Source: Gilliamella sp. wkB171 (lineage in GTDB: Bacteria; Pseudomonadota; Gammaproteobacteria; Enterobacterales; Orbaceae). From it: a stretch of 64,000 bases of DNA. Below, in pieces: positions 48,322 through 57,083 of this stretch. Position 1 is the first letter of the stretch. Each line of letters opens with the position of its first letter. Made by a program: the position numbers and the translations under genes. The stretch covers positions 1 to 64,000 of the forward strand of contig NZ_LYST01000044.1 of the NCBI RefSeq assembly GCF_001693755.1. Reading direction: 5' to 3'. Below the pieces are notes generated by a model. The model was not told where the DNA came from, searched no databases, and was given only the letters and a program-made list of their open reading frames with translations.

Positions 48322-48791
48322 TCAATCCCCTTTTTGAATAATAATGTAAAAATAATTTGAAGATACGTTTCTTGATTGGTTATAGTTAAACTTTCAAAAT
48401 CCAAATAAAAATAATCATTATTGAGTTCGGATAGAAAGTGAATAAAATTACTAAAATTACCTTTAAGTCCAACTTCCCACCTATAACCCGTATCAGTTTG
48501 ATGATATTTAAACATGTTTAATACTAATTGATTTTTCTCGATAAAATATGCAAGTTGATTTTGATTAATCACGCGCAATGCATGTTGTTTTCCTGCTTGA
48601 TAACGCGCAATTTTTAATTTTGATAACTCGATTTGTTGCAACTGTTCTTGGTATAACGTTCGCTGTTGTATTAACTCATTTCTAATATCCTCAATTAAAA
48701 CTAAATAACCTATTAAAAACGCAATAATGGGAAATAAAATGCAAATTAAATACTGTTGCCAAAGTGGTCTATAAAAAAAATCATTATTCAT
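48318..48791 (-). CDS. hofO: HofO-like pilus assembly protein (PilO type)
   Basis: 157 residues. One membrane helix (about 15-33, YLICILFPIIAFLIGYLVLI), a coiled coil with many Gln/Glu/Leu (40-75), and a small C-terminal fold with YRWEVGLKGNFSNFIHFLSE and YFYLDFESLTITNQ, which is the PilO core. Inner-membrane alignment-complex partner of the PilN part of the upstream protein. Overlaps the hofMN gene end by 8 bases. Confidence 0.8.
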   Translation of the reverse strand: MNNDFFYRPLWQQYLICILFPIIAFLIGYLVLIEDIRNELIQQRTLYQEQLQQIELSKLKIARYQAGKQHALRVINQNQLAYFIEKNQLVLNMFKYHQTDTGYRWEVGLKGNFSNFIHFLSELNNDYFYLDFESLTITNQETYLQIIFTLLFKKGIE

Positions 48792-49731
48792 GTAGCGTTA
48801 AATCCATATCAAACAATAAACTTTGATTATCACTACTGATCGTTTTAATGTGTCCTTGCTCAATAAGGTCTTGCTGTAATAAATTTAAATTAAAGTCTGT
48901 AATATCTTTATAGTTGAAGCTATGTCCTAATAAACTCACTTTATTGGTGGTATAAGTAAACGAAGTCAACCAAATATTTTGTGGTAAAAGTTGTGAAACC
49001 AATAATAATGACCATTTGATTTGCTGTTGACTTGGTGAAGAATCGGGCTTATAAGTTGAAAGTTGATAAGCTAAGTTTTGTTTAATTATTTGTTGCTTAG
49101 AACTTTGTGTTAAATAATAATCTAATTCATTGCGAACTTGTAGCCACCAATAACAAAATAGGCAGCTTAAAATTCCAATTAAACTTAATGTAGTCATTGT
49201 TAAATAGAGTTTATGCGATTTATGTTTTGCTTGTCTCCAAGGTAAAAAATTGAATTTATACTGTTTGAAAACATAACCGATAAAACTCAACCGACAATGA
49301 TATTTTTTAAATAGCTCAATCCATTGATTCACATATTTACGATCACAAATCGCAACCATTAATTGTTTTTGTGATTTAGCCAAATAAACAAAATCAAAAA
49401 ACGAGTGACTTGCTGGTAATTCAAATAGTTTATAGATAGAAGCTTCAATATATAAAAGTATTTCATTTGAATTTAACTTAACTTGGGGAATCTCAAGTTT
49501 AGTTGATTGAATATAATCTTCATGCAAATTTAATTCAAAAGACGTAAGTGTAGGTAACTTTTCTTGTAATGCACTGAGCAATATGTCAATATCAACAAAG
49601 TTCTGATAAGGATATTCCATTAAATCTTCAGGCAATGAAGCTGTTAATCGATCCCGGTTGTTTACTACTTTATACCGTATGATTGATGGCTCAATAAACA
49701 TAACCACTCGATATTTATTTATGATCTTCAT
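48784..49731 (-). CDS. HofM-HofN fusion (PilM/PilN-like)
   Basis: 315 residues from the ATG at 49729-49731. The N-terminal ~165 residues are a reduced PilM/HofM-like part (MFIEPSIIRYKVVN; LNSNEILLYIEASIYKLFEL; LMVAICDRKYVNQW), much shorter than HofM (259). It leads without a break into a PilN/HofN domain: FNFLPWRQAKHKSHKLYLTM, a membrane helix (about 178-198), a coiled coil, and LLPQNIWLTSFTYTTNKVSL. In E. coli hofM and hofN are separate genes. First gene of hofMN-O-P-Q; no strong ribosome-binding site. Confidence 0.8.
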   Translation of the reverse strand: MKIINKYRVVMFIEPSIIRYKVVNNRDRLTASLPEDLMEYPYQNFVDIDILLSALQEKLPTLTSFELNLHEDYIQSTKLEIPQVKLNSNEILLYIEASIYKLFELPASHSFFDFVYLAKSQKQLMVAICDRKYVNQWIELFKKYHCRLSFIGYVFKQYKFNFLPWRQAKHKSHKLYLTMTTLSLIGILSCLFCYWWLQVRNELDYYLTQSSKQQIIKQNLAYQLSTYKPDSSPSQQQIKWSLLLVSQLLPQNIWLTSFTYTTNKVSLLGHSFNYKDITDFNLNLLQQDLIEQGHIKTISSDNQSLLFDMDLTLHE

Positions 49732-49887
49732 CAATTAGCAATTCATGTAATTTAATTTTCATGGCTCAATCATAAGCATCGTCGCCAAAATAAAAATCGC
49801 AAAAACGTGTTTTTGTGAAGTATCATCCAAAAAATGTTTAAATTTAAACCGAACAAGGTTATTTTTGCAGAAATATAAAAAAAAAGG

Positions 49888-49915
49888 TTGACTGAAATAA
49901 GACGTGCCTTATAAT
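49888..49915 (+). promoter_or_regulatory. Promoter of the tRNA-Val/Lys operon
   Basis: TTGACT at 49888-49893 and a perfect TATAAT at 49910-49915 with a 16-base spacer, 18 bases before the first tRNA. A strong consensus promoter, fitting a stable RNA operon; the following bases are GCACA, without a clear GC-rich discriminator. Confidence 0.85.
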
Positions 49916-49932
49916 GCACATCCACACGGTAA

Positions 49933-50008
49933 GGGTGATTAGCTCAGTTGGGAGAGCACCTCCCTTACAAGGAGGGGGTCACTGGTTCGAACCCGGTATC
50001 ACCCACCA
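49933..50008 (+). tRNA. valT: tRNA-Val (TAC), copy 1
   Basis: 76 bases including CCA. Acceptor GGGTGAT/ATCACCC, D-arm AGCTCAGTTGGGAGAGC, anticodon loop CTTACAA with anticodon TAC, T-arm GGTTCGAA. Differs from E. coli tRNA-Val mainly in the T-stem. Confidence 0.97.
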
Positions 50009-50043
50009 ATCTTTACCGTGACGTTTTAGAAATAAAACCTTTG

Positions 50044-50119
50044 GGGTGATTAGCTCAGTTGGGAGAGCACCTCCCTTACAAGGAGGGGGTCACTGGTTCG
50101 AACCCGGTATCACCCACCA
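50044..50119 (+). tRNA. valU: tRNA-Val (TAC), copy 2
   Basis: 76 bases, identical to copy 1. The 35-base spacers on either side are unrelated, so only the tRNA itself is duplicated. Confidence 0.97.
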
Positions 50120-50139
50120 CTTTTAGCAGTTTTCTACAT

Positions 50140-50215
50140 GGGTTGTTAGCTCAGTCGGTAGAGCAGCGGACTTTTAATCCGTTTGTCGAGCGTTCGAATC
50201 GCTCACGACCCACCA
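50140..50215 (+). tRNA. lysT: tRNA-Lys (TTT)
   Basis: 76 bases with CCA. Acceptor GGGTTGT/ACGACCC, D-arm AGCTCAGTCGGTAGAGC, anticodon loop CTTTTAA (TTT), T-arm GTTCGAA. The val-val-lys cluster resembles the mixed Val/Lys operons of E. coli. Its last 15 bases plus ATTTT occur again 168 bases downstream. Confidence 0.97.
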
Positions 50216-50417
50216 TTTTATCCAACTAAATCAAATCAAAAAAAACAAACCTCATAAAAAAGTAACGCGATGAGAACGCCAGCGTTCGACAAATTTGTCT
50301 GGAACAAATTTGAACAACACGCAGTGTTGGCCCGAAGGGGTGAGGCACACGATGTGCCGAATAATCATGCTCACGACCCACCATTTTCGTTACACTCAGT
50401 TAAATCAAAAAAACAAT
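50201..50417 (+). repeat. Hairpin-rich repeat carrying a copy of the tRNA-Lys 3' end
   Basis: GCTCACGACCCACCATTTT at 50201-50219 (end of tRNA-Lys) is repeated exactly at 50369-50387, 168 bases away; the AT-rich stretch after it (TAAATCAAA..AACAA) is also partly repeated. Between lie four hairpins: GAACGC/GCGTTC (50274-50287), GACAAA/TTTGTC (50288-50299), CAACAC/GTGTTG (50315-50329) and GGCACA/TGTGCC (50344-50358). The arrangement is like the rtT repeats of E. coli tyrT, where a ~178-base unit carries a 19-base copy of the tRNA-Tyr end. No protein gene is likely in 50216-50532. Confidence 0.75.
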
Positions 50418-50532
50418 TTCATTTTCCTCCTCTTTATCTTCACCTCTAATTATTCTTTAAAATTATTAACCATTTCAAAAACTCTGCTGTAGAATATTTA
50501 CCCATATTATCCAAAAAATATAAGGTAATATT

Positions 50533-51234
50533 ATGAAAAGAATTCTTGTAGCAGGATTAATAACATTGGCATTACTAACCGGTTGCGAGTCATCAACACG
50601 AACTAGTTTTTATAATGATCCGGACATTCTTTATAAAAAGGCAACAACATTAAATGATGCTGATGCACAATTTGCTTTAGGTTGTAAATATTTTTGGGCA
50701 GATGATCCTAATTATAAACAGGATTATGTTGAGGCTAGAAAATGGTATGAAGAAGCAGCCAAGCAAGGTAATGTACCTGCACTAAATAATTTAGGGATAA
50801 TATATGCTCAAGGAAAAGGTGTAAAGCCTGATTACAAAAAGGCGATTAAGTATTTTGAACAAGCTGCACAAAGTAATTTCCCTAATTCACAAAGATATTT
50901 AGGATACATTTATTGGCAAGGGCTAGGTGGTATTCCTAAGGACATAGATAAAGCTAAAATGTGGTTTGAAAAAGGAGCAAATCAAGGAGATGGTAAATCT
51001 ATAGCCGGATTAGCTACAATTTATATACTCAATGATAAAAACTACCCTGCCGGATTAAAACTGCTCAAGGACGCGTTAAAAGACAATAAGCCAGAAGTAC
51101 AGACATTAATGGGAGCATTATATTATAATGGCACAGCCGTTCCCAAAAATATAAACGAAGCTAGAAAGTATTTCGACTTAGCCTGTAAAAATGGATTTCA
51201 GAAAGGCTGTGAACTATTAAAAGATATAAAATAA
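50533..51234 (+). CDS. Sel1-repeat lipoprotein
   Basis: 233 residues. Lipoprotein signal with LLTGC (Cys near 18). About five Sel1 repeats follow (36-residue helix pairs): ALGCKYFWADD.., EARKWYEEAAKQGNVPALNN, KAIKYFEQAAQSNFPNSQRY, KAKMWFEKGANQGDGKSIAG and ARKYFDLACKNGFQKGCELL. Sel1 proteins are scaffolds for protein contacts; the partner is unknown. AAGG before the ATG. Some Cys residues (near 51, 220, 227) could form disulfides if periplasmic. Confidence 0.88.
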   Translation: MKRILVAGLITLALLTGCESSTRTSFYNDPDILYKKATTLNDADAQFALGCKYFWADDPNYKQDYVEARKWYEEAAKQGNVPALNNLGIIYAQGKGVKPDYKKAIKYFEQAAQSNFPNSQRYLGYIYWQGLGGIPKDIDKAKMWFEKGANQGDGKSIAGLATIYILNDKNYPAGLKLLKDALKDNKPEVQTLMGALYYNGTAVPKNINEARKYFDLACKNGFQKGCELLKDIK

Positions 51235-51253
51235 CGGCTGATAATTATATCAA

Positions 51254-51284
51254 AACAGCTAATGATTTTTCATCATTAGCTGTT
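51254..51284. other. Strong hairpin after the first Sel1 gene
   Basis: AACAGCTAATGAT (51254-51266) and ATCATTAGCTGTT (51272-51284), 13 perfect pairs with a TTTTC loop, 20 bases after the stop codon. No T run follows, so it may act in 3'-end protection or as a weak terminator. Confidence 0.55.
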
Positions 51285-51417
51285 GTATGCTAATTAACAC
51301 TCAAAATATCTGATTACTTTACAATCAAATTGTTAAAGTAAATTCAATCAATTACGCTATAATAAAAAATTAAATACGATAAAATAAACAAATTATTTAT
51401 CTATTGTAGGAAGTTGT

Positions 51418-52032
51418 ATGCTAAGGTTAGGTGCTAAATTATTTTTGCTTTTATGTTTTAGTATGGTTGTCGATGCCGAGCAACAAACTTTTTTCGATTT
51501 TAATCATGAATATCAAAAAGCAACAGAACAAAATGATGCCAATGTCCAATATCATTTGGGCGTTATGTATGCCAATGGCACGCAGACCAATAAACGCCAA
51601 TTCAAAGGCATTGAACAAGGAATTGATGAACAAGCCGAAACACAATCGCAACCAGATTATATTAAAGCTAAGGAGTGGTTTGAAAAGGCAGCCAATCAAG
51701 GCCATGCTAATGCACAACACCAATTAGCCGTTCTTTATTATAATGGACAAGGAACCAAACAAAATTATCAAGAAGGAATAAAGTGGGACACAAAAGCTGC
51801 TAACCAAGGCGATCCTATTGCTCAATATACTTTGGCAACACTTTATTATCAGGGAAAGGGTGTAAAACAAAATTATTTTAAAGCAAAACAGTGGTTTGCT
51901 AAAGCTGCAGAACAAAACTACGCTGATGCTAAAGATCATTTAGCAATCGCATCAAAAAAAGTCGCTGCAATAATAGCTTCACAACAAGCTAACAAAAAAC
52001 AAAAAAGTACTGTTGATTGTGGTTGCGACTAA
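51418..52032 (+). CDS. Secreted Sel1-repeat protein
   Basis: 204 residues. Signal peptide (about 1-20, LFLLLCFSMVVDA). Sel1 repeats: VQYHLGVMYANGTQT, a 25-residue insertion rich in Gln/Glu, AKEWFEKAANQGHANAQHQL, LYYNGQGTKQNYQEGIKWDT, QYTLATLYYQGKGVKQNYFK and AKQWFAKAAEQNYADAKDHL. It ends in an unusual CGCD tail. AGGA before the ATG. Related to its upstream neighbour but not a recent copy. Likely periplasmic. Confidence 0.85.
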   Translation: MLRLGAKLFLLLCFSMVVDAEQQTFFDFNHEYQKATEQNDANVQYHLGVMYANGTQTNKRQFKGIEQGIDEQAETQSQPDYIKAKEWFEKAANQGHANAQHQLAVLYYNGQGTKQNYQEGIKWDTKAANQGDPIAQYTLATLYYQGKGVKQNYFKAKQWFAKAAEQNYADAKDHLAIASKKVAAIIASQQANKKQKSTVDCGCD

Positions 52033-52062
52033 TAAAGATGCATTACGATACATTTGTATATA

Positions 52063-52092
52063 CTATTACTGTTAACAAAGTAACAGTAATAG
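52063..52092. terminator. Hairpin between convergent Sel1 and GH3 genes
   Basis: CTATTACTGTTA (52063-52074) and TAACAGTAATAG (52081-52092), 12 perfect pairs with a six-base loop, between two converging genes (stops at 52032 and 52111). T tails are missing, so efficiency is doubtful. Confidence 0.5.
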
Positions 52093-52110
52093 CATTAAAC
52101 AGTCAACTTA

Positions 52111-54072
52111 TCAATTAGTTAACCCATAACCAAATGGATACATTGCTTGCATATCATTAGATAAATCTGACGCTTGTTTGGCTACACTTTCCATCGAGTC
52201 AGGCAGCGCAAATGGCATTTTAGCTATATAGGACTTATCCGAAAATAATCTTTCAAATAGTACATCATCTTTCACGCCAAAATTAGCCACTATCGCATTA
52301 GCATTATTTTTTAAAGGAGTGAGTACCGCAGGCCTATCTAAATACACCGTTACTACAACCGGATGCTTTTGGCTTGCTTGCGTAATAAAAGTAATATCTT
52401 TGTCATTGGCAGGAAAAGCTAACGAACCTTCATGATGTTTTATGCCAAAAAAGTAACTTTTATGATTTTGCTCATAAGGAGCATTGATGCGTGCAACAAC
52501 CACATCAGCTTGATCTAAATTATCAACTATATTGACCTTATCTTTCAGAAGATTTTTAGCTTCCGGTAAAAATCCATATAAATATACTTTACTGTTACTT
52601 TTTAGTGGAAGTATATTTTGTTTGTTTTCAAGCAGAACAAGTGAATTAAATTGCGCTAGATCCGCTATCTTTTGAAAGTCTGGGTTACCAACAAAATTAC
52701 TAGCCTTGGTTGAATCAATGTAAGGATTTTCAAACTGCCCTAGTGCAAATTTTTGAACCAAGATAGCTAAAACTGAATCATCTATAAGTTTTTCATTTAA
52801 CTTTTTATTTTTAACGGCTGAAACAATAACTGAACTATCACTAACGCCACCAAATTGTTGGACGCCTGCTTGAATTGCTTTAATAAAGCGCTCTTCAACT
52901 GTTAAGCTTTCAACGCCCCAAGGCATACCTTCAGCTTTTGGCGCTACACCTGCTGGAGTTCCATTCACACAAACCTCATTACAATCTTTTGTGATGTTCC
53001 AATCACTCATAATGATACCTTTAAATTTATAAGTACCTCGCAAAAGGTCCTTTAATAAATATTGATTAAATCCACCACCTACCTGCTCTATTTTATGATT
53101 ATTTAATTCTGCATTTTTTAAGATCGAATACGTTGGCATAATTGCAGCTACATTTACCTCAAAAGCACCTGTAAAGGGAATGATATGCTCTTTTAAACTG
53201 TCTTTTTTAGTGAATAATGCATATTTACCATAAGCACTGTGACTATCTAATCCATCTTCAGCTGCACCATAACCAACCCAATGCTTAACAACGGCTGCAA
53301 CACTTTGCGAATTTAAACCCTCTTTACCATTTTGCATACCTGAAATATAACCACGTACCATTTTTTTACTTAATTGAGGATTCTCACCAAATGTCCCTTC
53401 AAAGCGAGCCCAGCGTGGTTCTGTTCCTAAATCAGCCATAGGCGATAATGCTTGGGTTACACCTAATGAACGATATTCTTGACGAATAATATCACCATAT
53501 TGATTTATATCTTTCTCGCTACCAATTGCCGCCATACCTAATGTCCCAGGCCATTGGCTAAATCCGCTTTTACTTGTTGCTCCATTTGCATAATAAAAAG
53601 TATTTCTAGGATCGACACTAATGGTTAAGGGAATAGATAAGCGATCAGATTCGGCAATTTGTTGCAATTGATTATTTTGCTCAGCAAAATCTTTTGGATT
53701 TACTTCTAATCGTGTAATTAAGCTATTAACTTTATCTTTTAAGACTAATTCACTTATTTGATCTAAATTGTATTTATCGCCATGACCCAGTTCATCATTC
53801 AAACTTCGGGCATTACCATGCATCATCATACCGGCTTTCTCTTCTAATGACATTCTTGCAAGTAAATCTTTAGCCCGTTCAAGTGGCGTTAATCGCCAAT
53901 CCTCATAAGGTGTTAACTTACCATCCTTATCCATATCTTTGAATTTAAGATTATCGACACTAATTATCTTCAATCGATGACTATCAATTTTAACTTGATC
54001 AATAGCTAATAGTGGATTAACGACCAGTACACTACTTATCAGCAATGCTAATTTTAATGTTTTACATTTCAT
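52111..54072 (-). CDS. Secreted GH3 family beta-glucosidase
   Basis: 653 residues. Signal peptide (about 1-23, ending LLA). An EF-hand-like DMDKDGKLTPYEDWRL precedes the GH3 N-terminal barrel: ARMSLEEKAGMMMHG, DPRNTFYYANGATS, PMADLGTEPRWARFEGTFGE, VVKHWVGYGAAEDGLDSHSA and the nucleophile Asp in GIIMSDWNITKD. The C-terminal domain has LLENKQNILPL. Shorter than periplasmic BglX (765) because the fibronectin-like third domain is missing. Probably cuts beta-glucosides or xylosides in the periplasm, complementing the cytoplasmic PTS route. Confidence 0.88.
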   Translation of the reverse strand: MKCKTLKLALLISSVLVVNPLLAIDQVKIDSHRLKIISVDNLKFKDMDKDGKLTPYEDWRLTPLERAKDLLARMSLEEKAGMMMHGNARSLNDELGHGDKYNLDQISELVLKDKVNSLITRLEVNPKDFAEQNNQLQQIAESDRLSIPLTISVDPRNTFYYANGATSKSGFSQWPGTLGMAAIGSEKDINQYGDIIRQEYRSLGVTQALSPMADLGTEPRWARFEGTFGENPQLSKKMVRGYISGMQNGKEGLNSQSVAAVVKHWVGYGAAEDGLDSHSAYGKYALFTKKDSLKEHIIPFTGAFEVNVAAIMPTYSILKNAELNNHKIEQVGGGFNQYLLKDLLRGTYKFKGIIMSDWNITKDCNEVCVNGTPAGVAPKAEGMPWGVESLTVEERFIKAIQAGVQQFGGVSDSSVIVSAVKNKKLNEKLIDDSVLAILVQKFALGQFENPYIDSTKASNFVGNPDFQKIADLAQFNSLVLLENKQNILPLKSNSKVYLYGFLPEAKNLLKDKVNIVDNLDQADVVVARINAPYEQNHKSYFFGIKHHEGSLAFPANDKDITFITQASQKHPVVVTVYLDRPAVLTPLKNNANAIVANFGVKDDVLFERLFSDKSYIAKMPFALPDSMESVAKQASDLSNDMQAMYPFGYGLTN

Positions 54073-54127
54073 TTTCTACTCCTTAAATGATTTATTATCT
54101 ATGAGATAAATTTTTACTGGATTAAAA

Positions 54128-54172
54128 AACAAAAAAACCTAAACACTTTGTTATCCAAAATGTTTAGGTTTT
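54128..54172 (-). terminator. Rho-independent terminator downstream of decayed gene/argO region
   Basis: AAAACCTAAACA (54134-54145) and TGTTTAGGTTTT (54161-54172), 12 pairs with a 15-base loop; on the minus strand a TTTTTTT tail follows. It insulates the GH3 gene from upstream minus-strand transcription; the opposite orientation has a shorter T run. Confidence 0.7.
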
Positions 54173-54386
54173 GCCTGAAAAACCTGAAGATTTAACAGTT
54201 ACAATCCGAATGAGTTACGCCATAACCTAACACTAATATTGAAAAGTTGAAAACATAATTAACTATATTTAGTACAATTGTGATAATAATCACATTATTA
54301 ATCAATTTATAATCTATAAATTGAAAATGAGAACTTAATTTATACTTTTCAAGCAAACTTGAATCCAATTATAAATTGATTTATAA

Positions 54387-54764
54387 ACTCATCGCTTCGC
54401 TAAGCGACATATTGAAGCTATTATACAACTACAAAAAGTACTATCTTTTACCAATCAAAAAAACAGCAATAATGACTCAATAAATAGTTTATTAAGTGCC
54501 TATAACCCTAACATAAAAATAAGAAAAACCGATCAATCGATTATAATTGATACTGTATTTAGTATTAACGAAGATGATTTTGATGTTTTATTTAAAAAAT
54601 CAACTTGAAAAAATAGTGCTGAAGCAAATACTTAATTAAATTATATAAATCAATATGGTAATTCAGTTAAGAAAAATTATGTTATAGCTTGGGGATGCGT
54701 TAAGCTTGCTAGCGAATACGATCTTGTTAATGCCCAATATTATTTAGACATCATTTATCAATAA
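54387..54764 (+). pseudogene. Decayed gene with Sel1-like C terminus
   Basis: One frame on the plus strand reads THRFAKRHIEAIIQLQKVLS and IIIDTVFSINEDDFDVLFKK, is broken by TGA at 54606 and TAA at 54633, and continues in the same frame NQYGNSVKKNYVIAWGCVKL, ASEYDLVNAQYYLDIIYQ to TAA at 54762. The last part resembles a Sel1-type helix pair (AW..LA...G...AQ..L..IY). No start codon or ribosome-binding site remains. The rest of the 54173-54902 gap shows nothing. Confidence 0.45.
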
Positions 54765-54902
54765 ATGATTGAGTTTTGAACACGACATTTATATCACTAA
54801 ATCTTATTCACAACAAACTTATAAAATCACTCAAAACAAGTTTGAGAAAAAACAAAAATATTGTTTTGATAACAATTTTACTATCATAAATTTAAGTAGA
54901 AT

Positions 54903-55529
54903 TTAACTTGCAAAAAACACATACATAACTAGCCGATAAGCAATATAAAACATCACAGCACCGACAATGCAGTCCAAAATTACCCACATTCTTTTTTGTT
55001 TAAATAAAGGAGTAAGTAATCGTGCTCCATAGCCAATGCTAAAAAACCAGATAAATGAAACACAAACTGCACCAATCAAAAAAGCCAATTTTTGTTGACT
55101 ATTTAACGTGCCCGCAATACCGCCAACAATTACAACAGTATCCAAGTATACATGTGGATTAAGTAAAGTGACGGCCAAGGTTGCCATTACAACTTTTACC
55201 CGGCTAGTGTTATCAGTGCTTTGCGATTCTATTTGCATGCTGCTTGTACCATTAATCGCACTTTTAAATGCACCAAAACCATACCAAATTAGAAAAAGCG
55301 CGCCCAATATTGCCAATATATTGGTAATTAACGGATTACGACTAATAAATGTACCAAGACCTAAGATACCAATAGACATTAAGCCAAAATCACAGACAAA
55401 ACAAATTGCTGACACATAAAAGATATGGTTTTTTAATAATCCTTGTTTTAAAACAAATAAATTTTGGGCGCCAATAGCAATAATTAAGCTGGCTGAAATT
55501 AACGCACCGTTCACTATTTCTGAAAGCAT
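54903..55529 (-). CDS. argO: LysE/ArgO family amino acid exporter
   Basis: 208 residues, six hydrophobic segments. [20 protein letters not shown] near the N terminus, [15 protein letters not shown], and the [20 protein letters not shown] block, which closely matches ArgO ([20 protein letters not shown]). Exports arginine and/or lysine across the inner membrane. No argP regulator gene is next to it. Monocistronic. Confidence 0.88.
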   Translation of the reverse strand: [208 protein letters not shown]

Positions 55530-55616
55530 TGGTTATAACACCTAATTAAAAATGACAGGTATTATTATATAATCATGTGTTACAATCAAGTTGTTATATC
55601 TATTAAAGAAAATCGA

Positions 55617-56972
55617 CTAACTGTCTTGGTTGTTTTGTTCTAACCAAAGCGGTTGATTACGATTTTTATTCAAGTAGAGCATGACAATACCAATGGCTAA
55701 CCAAACTACGCCAACAATTTTCGCATCGTTATCAATATGCAGTAATACCGGTAATAATACTACAATACCAGCAACAGGTACTAAGATATCAAAAACCCAA
55801 GAGAGCCATCCTTTAGAAGCTTTTTTGAATTTAAAATAACCAATTACTGCAACATGTAACATTATAAAAGCAGTTAATGCACCGACATCAACAAATGAGA
55901 CTAAAGTAGACAGCCCCTTATCATTATTTGCCGCAATAACAACTAAAACTAAATTAAAGATCGCCGCAAATAAAATTGCGACAGTTGGCACACCACTTTT
56001 TTGACCGACTTTGGCTAAAAATGAAGGTAAACGTTTATCTCGTCCCATACTAAATAATAAACGGCTTGCTGCAGCCTGCCCAACCATTGCTGCAAATGAT
56101 GCACCGATCGCTTTCATTAAACTTAACGACCATCCTAACCATACATTAATTTCGTGATTAACAATGTCATAATAAGCTTTACCTTTTAGTTCAGGATGAC
56201 TATTTAAATAATCTGCACTATATGGATTAAGTAAAGCACCAACATAAATTTGTACTACAAATAAAGCACCCGCTAAAACTAAACAGCAGATAATCGCTCT
56301 ACTCACTATGTTACGTTGACCACTATTTTCTTCAGAAAAAGTAGCAATTGCATCAAAGCCTAAATAAGATAAAACTGCGATAGACACCGCATTAAATAAT
56401 TTGCCCCAAGTAAATAAATCACCACCAATAAAAGGATGTAACCAATTGCGGCTAATATCACTATTTGCGATAATCCAAATACCCACCAATAACACAGCAA
56501 ATAGTATAATAATTTCAAGAAGTAAGATAATTAATGTGATTTTTGCTGATTTTTTAACCCCAATTAAATTTAATGTTGTGGTAATAACGACGGCTAAACA
56601 AGTCCAGATCCATACAGGCACTTCCGGAATTAATGCATTTAGTGATATACCACTAAATAGATAAGCAACAGCAGGAATAAACATATAATCAAGTAGCAAT
56701 AACCAGCCGACTAAAAAACCAGCATTGGGATGAATACCAACAGAACAATAGGCATAAACTGCGCCGGCATGTGGTAAAGCACTAGCCATTCTAGCATAAG
56801 AATACGCGGTAAAAGCCATAACGAAAGTAGCAACAATATACACTAAAGCAATGGCACCATCACTGATCGCATATAACACACCAAATAATCCTACTGGTGC
56901 TGCTGGACCAATAAAAAGCAATCCCAAAATCACTAAATCTCGGAATCGCATATTTTTCTTTAACTGCTGCAT
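55617..56972 (-). CDS. APC family amino acid/polyamine permease
   Basis: 451 residues from the ATG at 56970-56972 (AAGAG seven bases upstream); a start eight codons earlier lacks a ribosome-binding site. Twelve hydrophobic segments. GLLFIGPAAPVGLFGVLYAI is TM1, ALPHAGAVYAYCSVGIHPNA and GFLVGWLLLLDYMFIPAVAY follow, and AVLSYLGFDAIATFSEE is the conserved TM6 block. Closest in layout to the PlaP/PuuP putrescine importers, but the substrate is not certain. Confidence 0.85.
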   Translation of the reverse strand: MQQLKKNMRFRDLVILGLLFIGPAAPVGLFGVLYAISDGAIALVYIVATFVMAFTAYSYARMASALPHAGAVYAYCSVGIHPNAGFLVGWLLLLDYMFIPAVAYLFSGISLNALIPEVPVWIWTCLAVVITTTLNLIGVKKSAKITLIILLLEIIILFAVLLVGIWIIANSDISRNWLHPFIGGDLFTWGKLFNAVSIAVLSYLGFDAIATFSEENSGQRNIVSRAIICCLVLAGALFVVQIYVGALLNPYSADYLNSHPELKGKAYYDIVNHEINVWLGWSLSLMKAIGASFAAMVGQAAASRLLFSMGRDKRLPSFLAKVGQKSGVPTVAILFAAIFNLVLVVIAANNDKGLSTLVSFVDVGALTAFIMLHVAVIGYFKFKKASKGWLSWVFDILVPVAGIVVLLPVLLHIDNDAKIVGVVWLAIGIVMLYLNKNRNQPLWLEQNNQDS

Positions 56973-57083
56973 AATCATACTCTTATTACATTTCATTCAA
57001 TAAAATAGAATGTTATACGATTAATGCAAAACAGACTAAGATCAGCTAGTTATTAGATTATAATTATAAGTTATATAAAATAG

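Noticed and set aside
50295-50492. A 65-codon plus-strand open frame behind tRNA-Lys.
   Set aside because: It runs through the hairpin repeat and the copied tRNA end, has no ribosome-binding site and low-complexity composition.
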